This document shows positions 41,666-52,000 of a DNA stretch of 64,000 bases, in pieces; the first letter of the stretch is position 1; every line of letters starts with the position of its first letter. The notes under the pieces were generated by a model, which worked only from the letters and a program-made list of their open reading frames with translations, did not search any database and was not told the origin of the DNA. The position numbers and the translations under genes were made by a program. Source of the DNA: Alsobacter sp045348435 (GTDB lineage: Bacteria; Pseudomonadota; Alphaproteobacteria; Rhizobiales; Beijerinckiaceae). Location: NCBI RefSeq assembly GCF_045348435.1, contig NZ_CP157484.1:310001-374000 (forward strand). Direction: 5' to 3'.

Positions 41666-42013
41666 CTATCCCCCATGCGCGGCCCGGCTGTCCGGCGGGG
41701 CCTGCTCGCGCTCCCTCATCCCGTAGTCCCTCGCCACTGCGGCGACGCGCAGCCGGTAGTCGCGGAACACCGCGTTGCGGCCCTTGGCCTGCGCGCCCCG
41801 GTGCCGCTCGCGGGCGCGCCACGCCGCCACGGCCTCCTCGTCGCGCCAGAACGAGAGGGAGAGCAGCTTGCCGGGCTCCGTCAGGCTGCTGAACCGCTCG
41901 ACCGAGATGAACCCGTCGATGGCCTGCAGGTCCTCGCGCAGCGACGCCGCGATGGCCAGATAGGCGTCGGTCTGGCCCTCCGCGGGCCAGACCTCGAAGA
42001 TCACCGCGATCAT
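41666..42013 (-). CDS. Antibiotic biosynthesis monooxygenase (ABM) domain protein
   Basis: A 115-residue ferredoxin-fold protein: MIAVIFEVWPAEGQTDAYL, DGFISVERFSSLTEPGKLLSLSFW and RERHRGAQAKGR are typical of ABM-domain proteins, which range from quinone monooxygenases to haem-degrading enzymes. The ATG overlaps the stop of the upstream NIPSNAP-type gene (ATGA), so the two are translationally coupled. The C-terminal 15 residues are low in complexity. No catalytic assignment can be made. Confidence 0.82.
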   Translation of the reverse strand: MIAVIFEVWPAEGQTDAYLAIAASLREDLQAIDGFISVERFSSLTEPGKLLSLSFWRDEEAVAAWRARERHRGAQAKGRNAVFRDYRLRVAAVARDYGMREREQAPPDSRAAHGG

Positions 42014-42339
42014 GCCGCCGACCCTCGCGCGTGGGGAGCGGACGCCAGCCGCAGGAAGGTGCGGTCCTCCTTGCGGATGAAGCGCTCCTTGCGGGCGAAG
42101 GCGTAGTTCTCCCGTCCCAGCGGATCGTCGCGCAGGCGCGCCCGATAGGCCTCGTAGGCGGCGAGGCTCTCGACCGAGTAGACCCCGTAGGCCGTCGTGC
42201 TTGAGCCTTCATGCGGCGCGAAATACCCGATGAGATCCGCCCCGCAGCGCGGGATCGCCTGGCCCCAGTTGCGGGCGTAGGCCTCGAAGGCCTGCGTCCC
42301 GAACGGATCGATCTCGTAGCGGATGAAGCATGTGATCAT
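42010..42339 (-). CDS. NIPSNAP family protein
   Basis: A 109-residue dimeric alpha-beta barrel protein. MITCFIRYEIDPFGTQAFEAYARNW, GADLIGYFAPHEGSS and the tail motif ENYAFARKERFIRKEDRTFL are typical of bacterial NIPSNAP-domain proteins. Function in bacteria is unknown. AGGAG lies 6 bases before ATG 42339. First gene of a two-gene operon with the ABM protein, divergent from an ArsR-like regulator that probably controls it. Confidence 0.85.
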   Translation of the reverse strand: MITCFIRYEIDPFGTQAFEAYARNWGQAIPRCGADLIGYFAPHEGSSTTAYGVYSVESLAAYEAYRARLRDDPLGRENYAFARKERFIRKEDRTFLRLASAPHARGSAA

Positions 42340-42475
42340 GGTCGGCTCCTGTCGTGATCGATCCTGACTAACGCGTGGGCGGCGCGATGGCTTCGGTCCC
42401 CACCGTAGCGTCGCCGCCTCCGGACGGGCATGCTGGCGGCGGGCCTCTTCCGCGGTCCGCACCGGAGGACCTCCC

Positions 42476-43183
42476 ATGCCCACCACCGCCGCTTTCGCCG
42501 CCACTGCGGCGCTCGTCGGGGATCCGGCGCGGGCCGGCATGCTCTGCGCCCTCATGGACGGCCGCGCCCTGACCGCGACGGAACTCGCCCAAGTCGCGGG
42601 CGTCACGCCCCAGACCGCCAGCGGCCACCTCGCCCAGCTCACCGCCGCCGGCATGCTGGCGATGGAGCGCCAGGGCCGGCATCGCTACCACCGGCTGGCC
42701 TCGCCCGCCGTCGCCGCCATGCTCGAAAGCATCATGGCGGCTTCGACGGGGCTGCGCGCCGCCGTCGCGCCGCCCCGGCCCGCCGCGGTCCGCGACGAGG
42801 CGCTCCGGCGCGCCCGCACCTGCTACGACCACCTCGCCGGACGCGTGGCGGTCGGGATGGCGCAAAGCATGGCGGATCGCGGCCATTGCGAGTTCGGCCC
42901 CGACGGCGCGGCCATGACGCCCGGCGGCCTCGCCTTCCTGCGCGATCTGGGCGTCGTCCTGGAGGCGGACGGTGCGCCGGCGCGGCGCAGGGCGCGGGTG
43001 TTCTGCCGCCCGTGCCTCGACTGGACCGAGCGCAAGCCCCACATCGCCGGCCGGGTGGGCGCGGCGCTGTGCGAAGCCTGCTTCGCGCAGGGCTGGATGC
43101 GCCGCCTGCCCGGAACCCGGGCCCTGGAGGTGACCCCGGCCGGCCGGCGCGCGCTGGCCCGCGCCTTCGGCGTCGAGGCCTGA
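42476..43183 (+). CDS. ArsR-like winged-helix transcriptional regulator
   Basis: A 235-residue regulator. Residues 10-85 are an ArsR-type winged helix (DPARAGMLCALMDG, ALTATELAQVAGVTPQTASGHL, RHRYHRLAS). The C-terminal half has CRPCLDWTERKPHIAGRVGAALCEAC then GW, a block shared with a subgroup of ArsR-like regulators; its cysteines could bind metal or sense thiol reagents. GGAGG lies 6 bases before the ATG. It diverges from the NIPSNAP-ABM pair, with 136 bases between, so it probably represses them. Confidence 0.83.
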   Translation: MPTTAAFAATAALVGDPARAGMLCALMDGRALTATELAQVAGVTPQTASGHLAQLTAAGMLAMERQGRHRYHRLASPAVAAMLESIMAASTGLRAAVAPPRPAAVRDEALRRARTCYDHLAGRVAVGMAQSMADRGHCEFGPDGAAMTPGGLAFLRDLGVVLEADGAPARRRARVFCRPCLDWTERKPHIAGRVGAALCEACFAQGWMRRLPGTRALEVTPAGRRALARAFGVEA

Positions 43184-43264
43184 ACCCACGCCTTCGCCCC
43201 GACCGGTGGAACCCGCATCCGCGCGGGCGCTTGTACAAGCGCTGCGGGCGCGCGATGACTGGGC

Positions 43265-44779
43265 ATGACGCCGAACACCGAGATCGAGCTGAAATTCCTG
43301 CTGCGCCCCGGCCGCATGGACGCCCTCCTGCGGGCGCCGGCGCTGCTGGCGGCTGGCGACCCCCAAATCTCGAACCTGCGCGCCGTCTATTTCGACACGC
43401 CCGACCTGGCGCTCCGCCGCAAGGGCGTCGTGCTTCGCCTCCGCCATGACGGTCGGCGGACCGTCCAGACCGTCAAGAGCGCCGGGACGGCGTTGGGACG
43501 CGGCGAATGGGAGAGCGTCGTCGCGGGCGACCAGCCCGACCTCGCCGCCGCAAAGGGCTCGCCCGCCGAGATCCTTCTCGACAAGAGCCGGATCCGCAAC
43601 GAGCTGCGTCCCGTCTTCACCGTGGAGGTCGAGCGCCGGACGCTGCTGCTCGAACGCGACGGCTCCCTCGTGGAGGCCGCGCTCGACACGGGCGTGATCC
43701 GGGCCGGGGACGAGGAGCACGCTCTGTGCGAGCTCGAGCTGGAGCTGAAGCGTGGCTCGCCCGAGGCGCTCTTCGCGGCGGCCCGGGAGATCGCGCCTCA
43801 CGGCCGCGGCGTGCTCTCCTTCACGAGCAAGAGCGAGCGCGGATACCGGCTGCTGCGGGGCGAGCTCGGTGCGCCACGCAAGAAGCCGGCCTTCGATGTC
43901 TGCGAGACGATGTCGGCCGGGGAGGCCGCGTTTCATATCGGCCAGCGCTGCGCGGCCGCCCTCTTCGACAATTGCGAGCTGCTGCTGGCGACCCGCGATG
44001 TGGAGGCGCTGCACCAGGCGCGCGTGTCGGCGCGCCGGTTGAGGGCGTTCTGGTCCCTGTTCGGGCCCGTGCTGGACGGCGCTCACGGCGATGCGCCCGA
44101 GGAGGGCCTGAAATGGATCTCCGGCCTGCTCGGCGAGGCGCGGGACCTCGACGTGTTCCTGGCCGAGACCCTGCCGGCCGCCCGGAACGCGCACCCCGAC
44201 GCCGCCGGCTTCGACGGCCTGGAGCGCGCCATCTCGGACCGGCGCGACGCGTCCTACGACGCGCTGGAGCAGGCGCTCGAGTCGGAACGGTTCCTGGCGA
44301 TGAGCCTGGACCTCGCCCGCGCGCTGGCCGCCGACGGACTGGACGCTGGAATGCGGAGCCGGCCCGTGCTCGACGTCGTCCGCGGCGCGCTGGACCGGCG
44401 CCTGCGCAAGGTCCTGAAGCAGGGCGACGACCTCGCCGCTCTGGACGCAGACGAACGCCACCGCGTCCGCATCAGGGCCAAGAAGCTGCGCTACATGGTC
44501 GAGCCCTTCGAGGGCCTCGCGCCCCGAAAGGATTTCAAGAGGCTCCTGGAGGGCTTGAACGACCTCCAGGACGAACTCGGCGCGATGAACGACGTGCGCG
44601 TCAGCGCCGCCCTGATGACCGGATTGGCGCAGGATGCAGCCGGGATCCACGATCCCCGGACCCTCTTCGCCGCCGGCCTGATCGCGGCGGCCCCGGCCGC
44701 CGGCGCCCACACCCTCCTGAAAGGCGCGCAGGCCGCCCATGACGGGCTCCGCCGCGTCACGCCGTTCTGGTCGGCCTGA
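43265..44779 (+). CDS. CYTH and CHAD domain protein (inorganic triphosphatase-like)
   Basis: A 504-residue protein. The N-terminal CYTH domain opens with Glu6, Glu8 and Lys10 (the ExExK signature) and continues as a triphosphate tunnel, with RRKGVVLRLRHD and ELELKRG. Residues about 225-500 are the helical CHAD domain with its conserved histidines (HQARVSARRLRAF, then RVRIRAKKLRYMVE). CYTH proteins hydrolyse tripolyphosphate; CHAD domains bind polyphosphate granules. ATG 43265 gives the conserved start. It might link to the phosphate regulon, but no PHO box is seen before it. Confidence 0.9.
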   Translation: MTPNTEIELKFLLRPGRMDALLRAPALLAAGDPQISNLRAVYFDTPDLALRRKGVVLRLRHDGRRTVQTVKSAGTALGRGEWESVVAGDQPDLAAAKGSPAEILLDKSRIRNELRPVFTVEVERRTLLLERDGSLVEAALDTGVIRAGDEEHALCELELELKRGSPEALFAAAREIAPHGRGVLSFTSKSERGYRLLRGELGAPRKKPAFDVCETMSAGEAAFHIGQRCAAALFDNCELLLATRDVEALHQARVSARRLRAFWSLFGPVLDGAHGDAPEEGLKWISGLLGEARDLDVFLAETLPAARNAHPDAAGFDGLERAISDRRDASYDALEQALESERFLAMSLDLARALAADGLDAGMRSRPVLDVVRGALDRRLRKVLKQGDDLAALDADERHRVRIRAKKLRYMVEPFEGLAPRKDFKRLLEGLNDLQDELGAMNDVRVSAALMTGLAQDAAGIHDPRTLFAAGLIAAAPAAGAHTLLKGAQAAHDGLRRVTPFWSA

Positions 44780-44796
44780 CGCGCGGCCTCTTGAGG

Positions 44797-45027
44797 TCAG
44801 GTCGTGCGGTGACGGCGAACGACGCGTTTCTTGCGCGGCTTCGCCTGGTCGACCACTCCGCCCGGCGCCGCCACGACCGCGCCGGCTCCGGCGCCCACCA
44901 CGGCCCCGACCGGGCCTCCCACCACGGCTCCGCCCACCGCTCCGACGGCGGTCCCCGTCGCTTGCTGGCGCGTCGCGCAGGCGGCGGCCGAGAGGCAGAT
45001 GAAGGTGGCGATGAGCAGGCTGCGCAT
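44797..45027 (-). CDS. Small glycine-zipper lipoprotein-like protein
   Basis: A 76-residue protein with a signal sequence ending SAAACAT, a plausible but imperfect lipobox (Cys17 or nearby). A glycine-zipper hairpin follows (AVGAVGGAVVGGPVGAVVGAGA), and the end is a highly basic tail. It resembles YMGG-like/glycine-zipper 2TM outer-membrane lipoproteins. AGGAG lies 7 bases before ATG 45027. It diverges from the beta-propeller gene. Confidence 0.75.
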   Translation of the reverse strand: MRSLLIATFICLSAAACATRQQATGTAVGAVGGAVVGGPVGAVVGAGAGAVVAAPGGVVDQAKPRKKRVVRRHRTT

Positions 45028-45105
45028 GGGGGAAGCTCCTGGACGTGAAAGGGATCGACGAAGAGCCAACGCGCGTCGGCCCGTTCTGTTCGCCTCAATC
45101 GGCCT

Positions 45106-45132
45106 TTGAACCCTGTCCGGGAGGCGTATGCT
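45106..45132 (+). promoter_or_regulatory. Possible promoter of the beta-propeller gene
   Basis: TTGAAC (45106-45111) and TATGCT (45127-45132) with a 15-base spacer, 57 bases before the ATG. The hexamers are reasonable but the spacing is short. Confidence 0.3.
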
Positions 45133-45188
45133 CCCGTTGGCCGTTCGCCCGCGAGGGGGCGGCCGCATAACAAACGGGAGGATGCATA

Positions 45189-46358
45189 ATGCGCAGGTGG
45201 CCGGAAGCGGTCTTCATCACCTTGGCGATGGGCATGGCGGCGTCCGCCGTCCATGCGGCGCCGTTCATGATCGTGGGCAATGACGAGAAGCTGGTCTGGG
45301 ACGACGAGGGCAAGCCGGTGCTGTCCGCCCCCGGCAAGGACAACGTCGTCATCGTCGACCTCGCCAACCCCGAAGAGCCCAAGATCGTCGCGACGCTGCC
45401 GCTGAAGAACTCGGTCGTCGGCCCGCCGACCAACGTCGCCATCGACCCGACGGGCTCCATCGCGCTGGTGGCCGATTCCGTGGATGTGGTGAAGGACGGC
45501 GAGGCCTTGAAGCAGGTCGTCGACGACAAGGTCCACGTCATCGACTTGAAGGCCAACCCTCCCAAGCTCGCCAAGACACTGTCGGTCGGCAAGATGCCCT
45601 CCGGCCTGAGCTTCAGCCCGAAGGGCGACATGGCCCTCGTCGCCCTGCGCGGCGACAACGCCGTCGCCGTCCTGTCGATCAAGAACGGCGACGTCACCCT
45701 GGCCGAAACCGTCCCGATGGGCGACGTGGTGGCCCATGTGGCCATCTCGCCTGACGGCAGGCGCGCCATGGCGATGAAGTTTCCGGCCCACAAGGCGGCG
45801 ATGCTCGACATCGACGCCAGCGGCAAGGTGACCTACGGCAAGGTCGACCTGCCCACCGGCCAGTGGCCCTATAACGGCGCGATCAGCCCGGACGGAAAGT
45901 TCGCGCTCACCGCCGACAACGGCAACTCCGGCGCGTCGGACGGCAGCGTCGACACCGTGAGCGTCATCGACCTGGAGGCCAGCCCGCCCCGCATCGTCGA
46001 CCGCGTGGTGGTCGGCGACGGACCGGAAGGCCTGGCCATCAGCCCCAAGGGCGACGTCGCCGTGGCGGTGATCCTGCGCGGCTCCAACGCCAGCAAGAAA
46101 GCCTATTTCTACAAGCCGACCGGGGCGATCAACGTCCTCAAGGTCGAGGGCAAGAAGCTCACCTTCGTCAAGGAGATCGAGGTCGGCGGCCTGCCCGAGG
46201 CGGCGGTGTTCACGCCGGACGGACGCTACCTGCTGGTCGGCAACTATCTCGACCAGGACTTCTCCATCCTGAAGGTGGAGGGAAGCCAGGTCACCGACAC
46301 CGGCAAGCGCTTCAAGGTGCCCGGACACCCAGCCTCGGCCCGGATGGGGCCCGGCTAA
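45189..46358 (+). CDS. Exported beta-propeller (YVTN/WD40-like) protein
   Basis: A 389-residue periplasmic protein with a signal peptide (about MRRWPEAVF to SAVHAA, cleaved near 24). It holds about seven repeats of about 45-50 residues with the pattern SPxGxxAxVxxxxxxxVxVxD, such as GLSFSPKGDMALVALRGDN and GLAISPKGDVAVAVILRGS, as in YVTN-type propellers. No catalytic motif is visible. GGGAGG lies 9 bases before the ATG. Its partner is unknown; it faces a histidine kinase gene tail-to-tail. Confidence 0.8.
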   Translation: MRRWPEAVFITLAMGMAASAVHAAPFMIVGNDEKLVWDDEGKPVLSAPGKDNVVIVDLANPEEPKIVATLPLKNSVVGPPTNVAIDPTGSIALVADSVDVVKDGEALKQVVDDKVHVIDLKANPPKLAKTLSVGKMPSGLSFSPKGDMALVALRGDNAVAVLSIKNGDVTLAETVPMGDVVAHVAISPDGRRAMAMKFPAHKAAMLDIDASGKVTYGKVDLPTGQWPYNGAISPDGKFALTADNGNSGASDGSVDTVSVIDLEASPPRIVDRVVVGDGPEGLAISPKGDVAVAVILRGSNASKKAYFYKPTGAINVLKVEGKKLTFVKEIEVGGLPEAAVFTPDGRYLLVGNYLDQDFSILKVEGSQVTDTGKRFKVPGHPASARMGPG

Positions 46359-46373
46359 CCCCTCAGCGGAGAC

Positions 46374-46396
46374 TCCGGGCGCCCCGCGCGCCCGGA
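46374..46396. terminator. Bidirectional terminator hairpin
   Basis: TCCGGGCGC (46374-46382) and GCGCCCGGA (46388-46396) form a perfect 9-bp stem with a 5-base loop in the 48 bases between two convergent genes. There is no T-run, but position and symmetry fit a shared terminator. Confidence 0.55.
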
Positions 46397-46406
46397 CCCC
46401 GCCTGG

Positions 46407-48542
46407 CTAGTGTGCCAGGCTCGACGCGGGCAGGGCCGCCGCCAGCCTGAATTGGCCCACGGTGAAGTCCTGCCGATAGGCGCCGCCCAGCTCCTTCTCG
46501 ACGCACAGGCGGATGAGCTTGCTGCCGAAGCCGTTCCGGGCGTCGCGCGCCTGGATCCTGTCCGTCGTCTCCGACCAGCGCAGCGCGACGCGCTGGTCCG
46601 CGCCGTCCCCTTCCAGCGTCCAGGAGACCTCCAGCTTGCCGTCCTGGTCGGAGAGCGCGCCGTACTTCACCGCGTTGGTGGCGAGCTCGTTGATCATCAG
46701 CGAGATCGACACCACCGAGCGCGGGCCGACATGGATGGCCGGGCCCTCGATCATGGTGCGCCGCCAGTCGGGTCCGTCATGCGGCGCCAAGGTGAGCCGC
46801 ACCACGTTCTCCAGCGTCGTGCCTTTCCAGTCGGAGTCGCTGAGCAGGTCGTGGGAGCGCGCCAGCGCCATCACGCGCCCGGTCAGCGCATCCTTGAAAT
46901 GCTCCGGATTTGGGGTGGACTTGAGCGTCTGCAGCACCAGCGACTGGACGATCGCGAGCGTGTTCTTCACCCGGTGGTTCAGCTCCGCGATCAGCAGCAG
47001 CTGGTGCTCGGAGGCGCGCTTCTCGTCCGTGACGTCGAGCACGACGCGCACCGCATACGCGAAGGCGCCGTCCTCATGCACGGCGGTGCTGAAGATGCGC
47101 ACCCAGCGCGGTTCGCCGTCACGCCGGTGGAACCGCTTCTCCACCACATAGTCCGTCTGCGATCCCGTGAGCTGTCCGCGGAAGGCCGACTGGTCCTCCG
47201 CCACGTCTTGCGGCTCGCTCAGATCCGTGAAGCGCATGCCCAGCAGCGCCTCGCGCGAATAGCCGGTGATCCGGCACAGGGTCTCGTTCACGGCGACGAA
47301 CCGCCCATGCGCGTCGACTTCGGCGATCCCCGCGCCGGCGTTCTCGTAGGTCGCCCGAAGGCGCCGTTCGCCGGCCTCGGCGCTGCGCAGCGCGCGGTCG
47401 CGTTCCTCCGCCCTGCGGCGCAACTCGCCGGACGTCTCCGACATGGCGTTGGCGATGGCGCTCACTTCCGCGATGGAGGTCTTGACGGGCGCCTGCCGCT
47501 CCTTCGCGGTCCCCAGCGCGGACGCGGCGCGCGCCACGTCGCGGATGGGCGCCGCGAGCGTTCGTCCATACGCCAAGGCGAGAACCAGGGAGCCCAGCAG
47601 GCCGAGCCCGGTCAGAGCCGCCACCCCGCCCAGGAACTGGCGCATCGGCGCCTCCAGCGTCCGCCTCGGGATGCTGACGGCGACGCGCCAGCCGCTCAGG
47701 GCCGACTGGTGCGCCACCGTGAGGACTTCGCTGCCGTCCAGCGTGCGCCCGGGCCACACGGTCCGGCCCGCGGCGACGTTCTCGCGAAAGCTGGCCGAGG
47801 CCTCCGACCCGATGAAGCGCTCATGCTCGCGCGACCGCGCCACGATCTTCATCGCGCCATCGATGACGGAGACGTTCCAGTCCGGCGGCGTGGTGGCGTC
47901 GAGCACGACCTTGCGCAGGAGATCGGGCGAGATCGCCATGTTCATGGCGTAGCGGACCTCGCCGCCGCTGGGGACCGGGATGTCGACGAAGACGAAGGGC
48001 TGCCTGGTCACCGCGCCCTGGTAGAGGTTCGAGACCGCAGGCTTGCCGGTCTCGAACACCCGCCGGTCGGTCTGGCGCACCGTCTCGTCCTGGCTTACCG
48101 GGAGGGGCTTGCCCCATGGCGCGACGGTGTTGAGGATCTGCTGTCCGGAGCTGTCGCGCATCGCGATCGCATAGCCCCGGAACGTCAGGACCTGCTTGGC
48201 CTGGCCGTAGACGGTGGCGAGATCCCCGGCCGCCAGCGCCGGCGACGTGGCGAGAGCCTGGAGGGCGGCGATCATGCCGCCGAGCTCGCGATCGATGTCG
48301 CCCGAGACGTCGCTGGCGAAAGCCTGGGCCTGGGCCTCCAGGCGCAGTTGCTCCTGCGCGGCCATGCGGGTGGCGATGACGGTGCCCACCAGCGAAATGG
48401 GAAGAAGCGTGAAAAGGCTGAAGACGGCCAGATGAACGGAGATGGGGTAGCGTCTGCGCTGCGCTGCGTCCGAAGCCATCGACGTCGATTTTCTGTCCTG
48501 CGCCGCCGGAGGGAACGGCTGACGGCTTGAGGGCCGCATCAC
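46407..48542 (-). CDS. Membrane HWE-family sensor histidine kinase with PAS domain
   Basis: A 711-residue kinase. Transmembrane helices lie near 37-60 and 305-330 and enclose a periplasmic sensor of about 245 residues (dCache-like, WNVSVIDGAMKIVARS). A HAMP-like linker follows, then PAS (FVAVNETLCRITGYSREAL) near 395-510, and an HWE catalytic domain with LIAELNHRVKNTLAIVQSLV (phospho-acceptor His) and LMINELATNAVKYGAL. The upstream Met at 48542 is used here; ATG 48479 (MASDAAQ) is a fair alternative, and neither has a strong ribosome-binding site. The next genes upstream, across 94 bases, are a stand-alone receiver and a second HWE kinase. Confidence 0.87.
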   Translation of the reverse strand: MMRPSSRQPFPPAAQDRKSTSMASDAAQRRRYPISVHLAVFSLFTLLPISLVGTVIATRMAAQEQLRLEAQAQAFASDVSGDIDRELGGMIAALQALATSPALAAGDLATVYGQAKQVLTFRGYAIAMRDSSGQQILNTVAPWGKPLPVSQDETVRQTDRRVFETGKPAVSNLYQGAVTRQPFVFVDIPVPSGGEVRYAMNMAISPDLLRKVVLDATTPPDWNVSVIDGAMKIVARSREHERFIGSEASASFRENVAAGRTVWPGRTLDGSEVLTVAHQSALSGWRVAVSIPRRTLEAPMRQFLGGVAALTGLGLLGSLVLALAYGRTLAAPIRDVARAASALGTAKERQAPVKTSIAEVSAIANAMSETSGELRRRAEERDRALRSAEAGERRLRATYENAGAGIAEVDAHGRFVAVNETLCRITGYSREALLGMRFTDLSEPQDVAEDQSAFRGQLTGSQTDYVVEKRFHRRDGEPRWVRIFSTAVHEDGAFAYAVRVVLDVTDEKRASEHQLLLIAELNHRVKNTLAIVQSLVLQTLKSTPNPEHFKDALTGRVMALARSHDLLSDSDWKGTTLENVVRLTLAPHDGPDWRRTMIEGPAIHVGPRSVVSISLMINELATNAVKYGALSDQDGKLEVSWTLEGDGADQRVALRWSETTDRIQARDARNGFGSKLIRLCVEKELGGAYRQDFTVGQFRLAAALPASSLAH

Positions 48543-48636
48543 GTGTTAGATCGCGCTTGGGCGCCCTCCGCAAGTCGGCAGCGCCCGTTCGGCAGGAGGT
48601 ACGGCGCCGCACCCCCGGCCGCGCGCCGCGGCGGCC

Positions 48637-49014
48637 TCAGCCGCCGAACATCAGGCGCAGCGCCGCGAGCAGCTCGCGCTCGTCGTGAGGTTTGCCCAGA
48701 ACAGCCGCCTCGCTGTATTTGGCGGGCAACTCCTCGGGGTTGTAGCCTGTGGAGAAGACATACGGGATGCAGCGCTCCTGAAGGACATCGGCCACCGCGA
48801 AGCTGGTTTCGTCGAAGAGCTTCACGTCCAGGATGGCCCCGTCCACCTGCTCGCCCTGGATCAGCGCCAGCGCTTCGGCGACATTCGGGGCGGGACCCAG
48901 CGCGTCATAGCCTCTGCGCTCGAGGGACGTCTTCAGGTCCAGCGCGATGATCCACTCGTCTTCGACGATCAGAATCTTGCGACGCGGTTCCACGGCCGGC
49001 TCCGTCGACCTCAC
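48637..49014 (-). CDS. Stand-alone response regulator (single receiver domain)
   Basis: A 125-residue receiver without output domain: ILIVEDEWIIALDLK (acidic pocket), GAILDVKLFDE (phospho-acceptor Asp), FSTGYNPEELP and AVLGKPHDERELL (Lys). This type is the usual partner of HWE kinases. The start GTG 49014 overlaps the stop of the CheB-CheR-kinase gene (GTGA), implying translational coupling; GTG 48993 with GGAG upstream is an alternative. Confidence 0.87.
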   Translation of the reverse strand: MRSTEPAVEPRRKILIVEDEWIIALDLKTSLERRGYDALGPAPNVAEALALIQGEQVDGAILDVKLFDETSFAVADVLQERCIPYVFSTGYNPEELPAKYSEAAVLGKPHDERELLAALRLMFGG

Positions 49015-52000
49015 AAGGGGCAGGTCAGCGTGACCGAGAGCCCGGTCGGATCGAATTTGAACTCCGACGACCCGCGCAGCGTGTAGCCGATCTCGCGCTG
49101 GATCAGATGCATGCCGAAACCGGTCTCCTGGGGGACCGCCGCCGAAGGGCCGCCCTGCTCGCGCCAGCGCAGCGTCAGCCGTCCGTCCTGGCTGGACCAC
49201 ATCACCTGCACCCGGCCCTCGGCCCTGGACAGCGCGCCATATTTGCCGGCGTTCGTGGCGAGTTCATGCAGCACCATTCCGAGCGAGAGCGCCTGGCGCG
49301 GCCGCACGCGCAGCGCCGGTCCATCCAGCGACACGCGGTCCAGCCCGAACGGCTCCAACTCGTCTTTTACAATGTTGGCCAGCGACACGTCCACCCATCT
49401 CTCGCGCGAGATCGCCCCATAGGACCGGGCCATGGCGCGCAGGCGTTCGATCAGGGCCGTCTTGTAGTGGGCGAGGCTCTGGCCGGGCGTGGCCATCTGC
49501 CCGGCGATGGCGATCACGATCGCCAGCATGTTCTTCACCCGGTGGTTCAGCTCCGCCACCAGCACCCGCTGCTGCTTTTCGGACTGCACCAGCGTGGTCA
49601 CGTCCACGAACGTCACCACCACGCCCTGAACCTGCACGTCCGAGTTGCGATACGGAATAAGGCGCAGCAGGAAGTAGACGTTCGCGCTTTCGTCGGCGAT
49701 CTGGCGCTCGATGCTCTCGCCGGACGCCAGCACGGACTGCACGTCGGCGGCGAGGTCGGGCAGCGGCAACCGGCTGGACAGGTCGCTGAGCGGGCGGCCC
49801 TTGTCGGTGGGCAGGATGGAGAAGATGCGCTTCACGTCGGGCGTGAAGCTGCGGATCACCAGATTGCGGTCCAGGAAGACCGTGGCGATCTGGGTGCTGG
49901 CGAAGAGGTTGCTGAGATCGCTGTTGGCGCGGTCGAGCTGGTCGAGCTTGCCGTGAAGCTCCGAATTGACCGTGTGCAGTTCCTCGTTGAGCGACTGCAG
50001 CTCTTCCTTGGAGGCTTCGAGCTCCTCGTTGCTCGACTGCAGCTCCTCGTTCACCGAGACGAGCTCCTCGTTGGAGGATTTCAGCTCCTCCAGCGCCGTC
50101 TCATACTCCTCGATCAGGGCTTGCAGGCGCTCGCGCGTCTCCCGCAACTCGGCTTCCAGGTGGCTCGCCGCATCCTGGCCGTGCAGGACCGTGCGGGCCT
50201 CCGCCTGCTCGCGGCTGAGCATCGGACCCTCGTCGCTGAAGAGCACGAGGAAGAGGCTCTCATTGTCGCGGCGCTCCGCCAGCGGTTCGACCGTGAGGGT
50301 GACCATCTGGACGCGCCCGTCCTCGCCCTCGACGGCCGCGCCGGGGCGCACCACCACATGCCCGGTCTCCATCGCGGTCTGCAGCGCGGTGCGCAGCTCC
50401 AGCCGCAGGCCTTTCTTGGTCATGCCGATGAGTTGGCGGCTGGGCAGGCCCGGCGCCGGCTCCAGATATTTGCCGGTCCGGCCCGAGTAGAAGACGACGT
50501 CGCCCTGGTTGTTGACGAGCACATGGGCCGGCGCATGGCGCTCGACCACCTGCCGTTCGACGGATTGCCGGATGGCGACGCCGGCCAACTGGCTCCGCGG
50601 CTGACCCGTCTGGCTGGCCTCGATCATCGCCGTCATCCCCCGGACGGAGCGGGAAAGCCCGTTCACGCCGACGACGTCGTCCCGACGCCGGAAGATTCGC
50701 TGCTTCTTGTCCACGGCCGTGAACAGGTCGCCGAACTGGCTGACCGTCTCCGACGTGCCGAGGAACAGGAAGCCGCCCGGCCGGAGCGAGTAGTAGAAGG
50801 TCGGAATGACCTGGCTCTGGATGTCGGGGCCGAAATAGATCAGCAGGTTCCGGCAGGACACGAGGTCCATGCGGGAGAACGGCGGATCGCGAATGACGCT
50901 GTGGGGCGAGAAGATGCACAGGTCCCTGACGTCGCGGCTGATCTGGTAGGACCCTCCGTCGGCGACGAAGAAACTCTCCCTGCGCTCCTTGGAAACGCTG
51001 TCCAGCAGGGCCGCCGGATAGCGGGCCGCCCGCGCCACCGCGAGCGCCCGCTCGTCGATGTCGGTCGCGAAGATCTGCACCTGCGGCCGGGCGGTCATGC
51101 CGTCGAGCCGTTCCCGCGCCAGCATGGCGATCGTGTAGGCCTCTTCGCCGGTGGCGCAGCCTGGAACCCAGATGCGGATGGTGTCGCCGGGGCCGCGGCC
51201 CTCGAACAGCTTCGGAAAGACGAGCTTCTCGAGAGCCTCGAACGCCTCCGCGTCGCGGAAGAAGTTGGTGACGTTGATGAGAAGGTCCCGGAACAGCGCG
51301 CTGACCTCCTTCAGGTCCTTGCGCAGCGTCGCCACGTAATCGGAGATGGATCTCGCCTGGGTGACCTGCATCCTGCGCTGCACCCGGCGCATGAAGGTCT
51401 TCGCCTTGTAGCCCCGGAAGTCGTGACCGACCTGGTCGCGCAGGATGGCGCAGATCGTGTCGTGGGCGGTGGCCCATTCCTTGTCGGCCGACGAACCCGG
51501 CTGTTCGAGGGCGCCCGCATCGAGGAGTGCGAAACCGCGGGCGAACTCCAGGAGCTTGCCGCCCATCTGCTCGGCCGGGATGGCGAGGTCCACCAGCCCG
51601 GTGGAGATCGCGCTTTCCGGCATCTCCGGATGGCTCGGCCCGTTCGCGCCGGACGCCTGCGCCATGGTCAGGCCGCCCCTCTCCTTGATGGCCTTGATGC
51701 CCAGCGTGCCGTCGCCGTCGCGCCCCGACAGGATCACGCCTGCCGCGTATTCGCCCTGGTCCACCGCCAGGGAGCTGAGGAAGATGTCGATGGGCTTGCG
51801 CTCGCGATGGTCCTTGCTCTGCCGCCGGATCGTCAGCCTGCCGCGGTCGATGCCCAGGATCGCGTCGGCCGGGAGCACGTAGACCCGGTTCGGCTGCACT
51901 TCGGCGCCCTGCCGGGCCAGCGTCACCGGCATGCTGGTGTGCCGGCCGAGGATCTCCGGGAGCAGGGTCTTGTAGTCAGGGCTGAGATGCGTGACCACCA

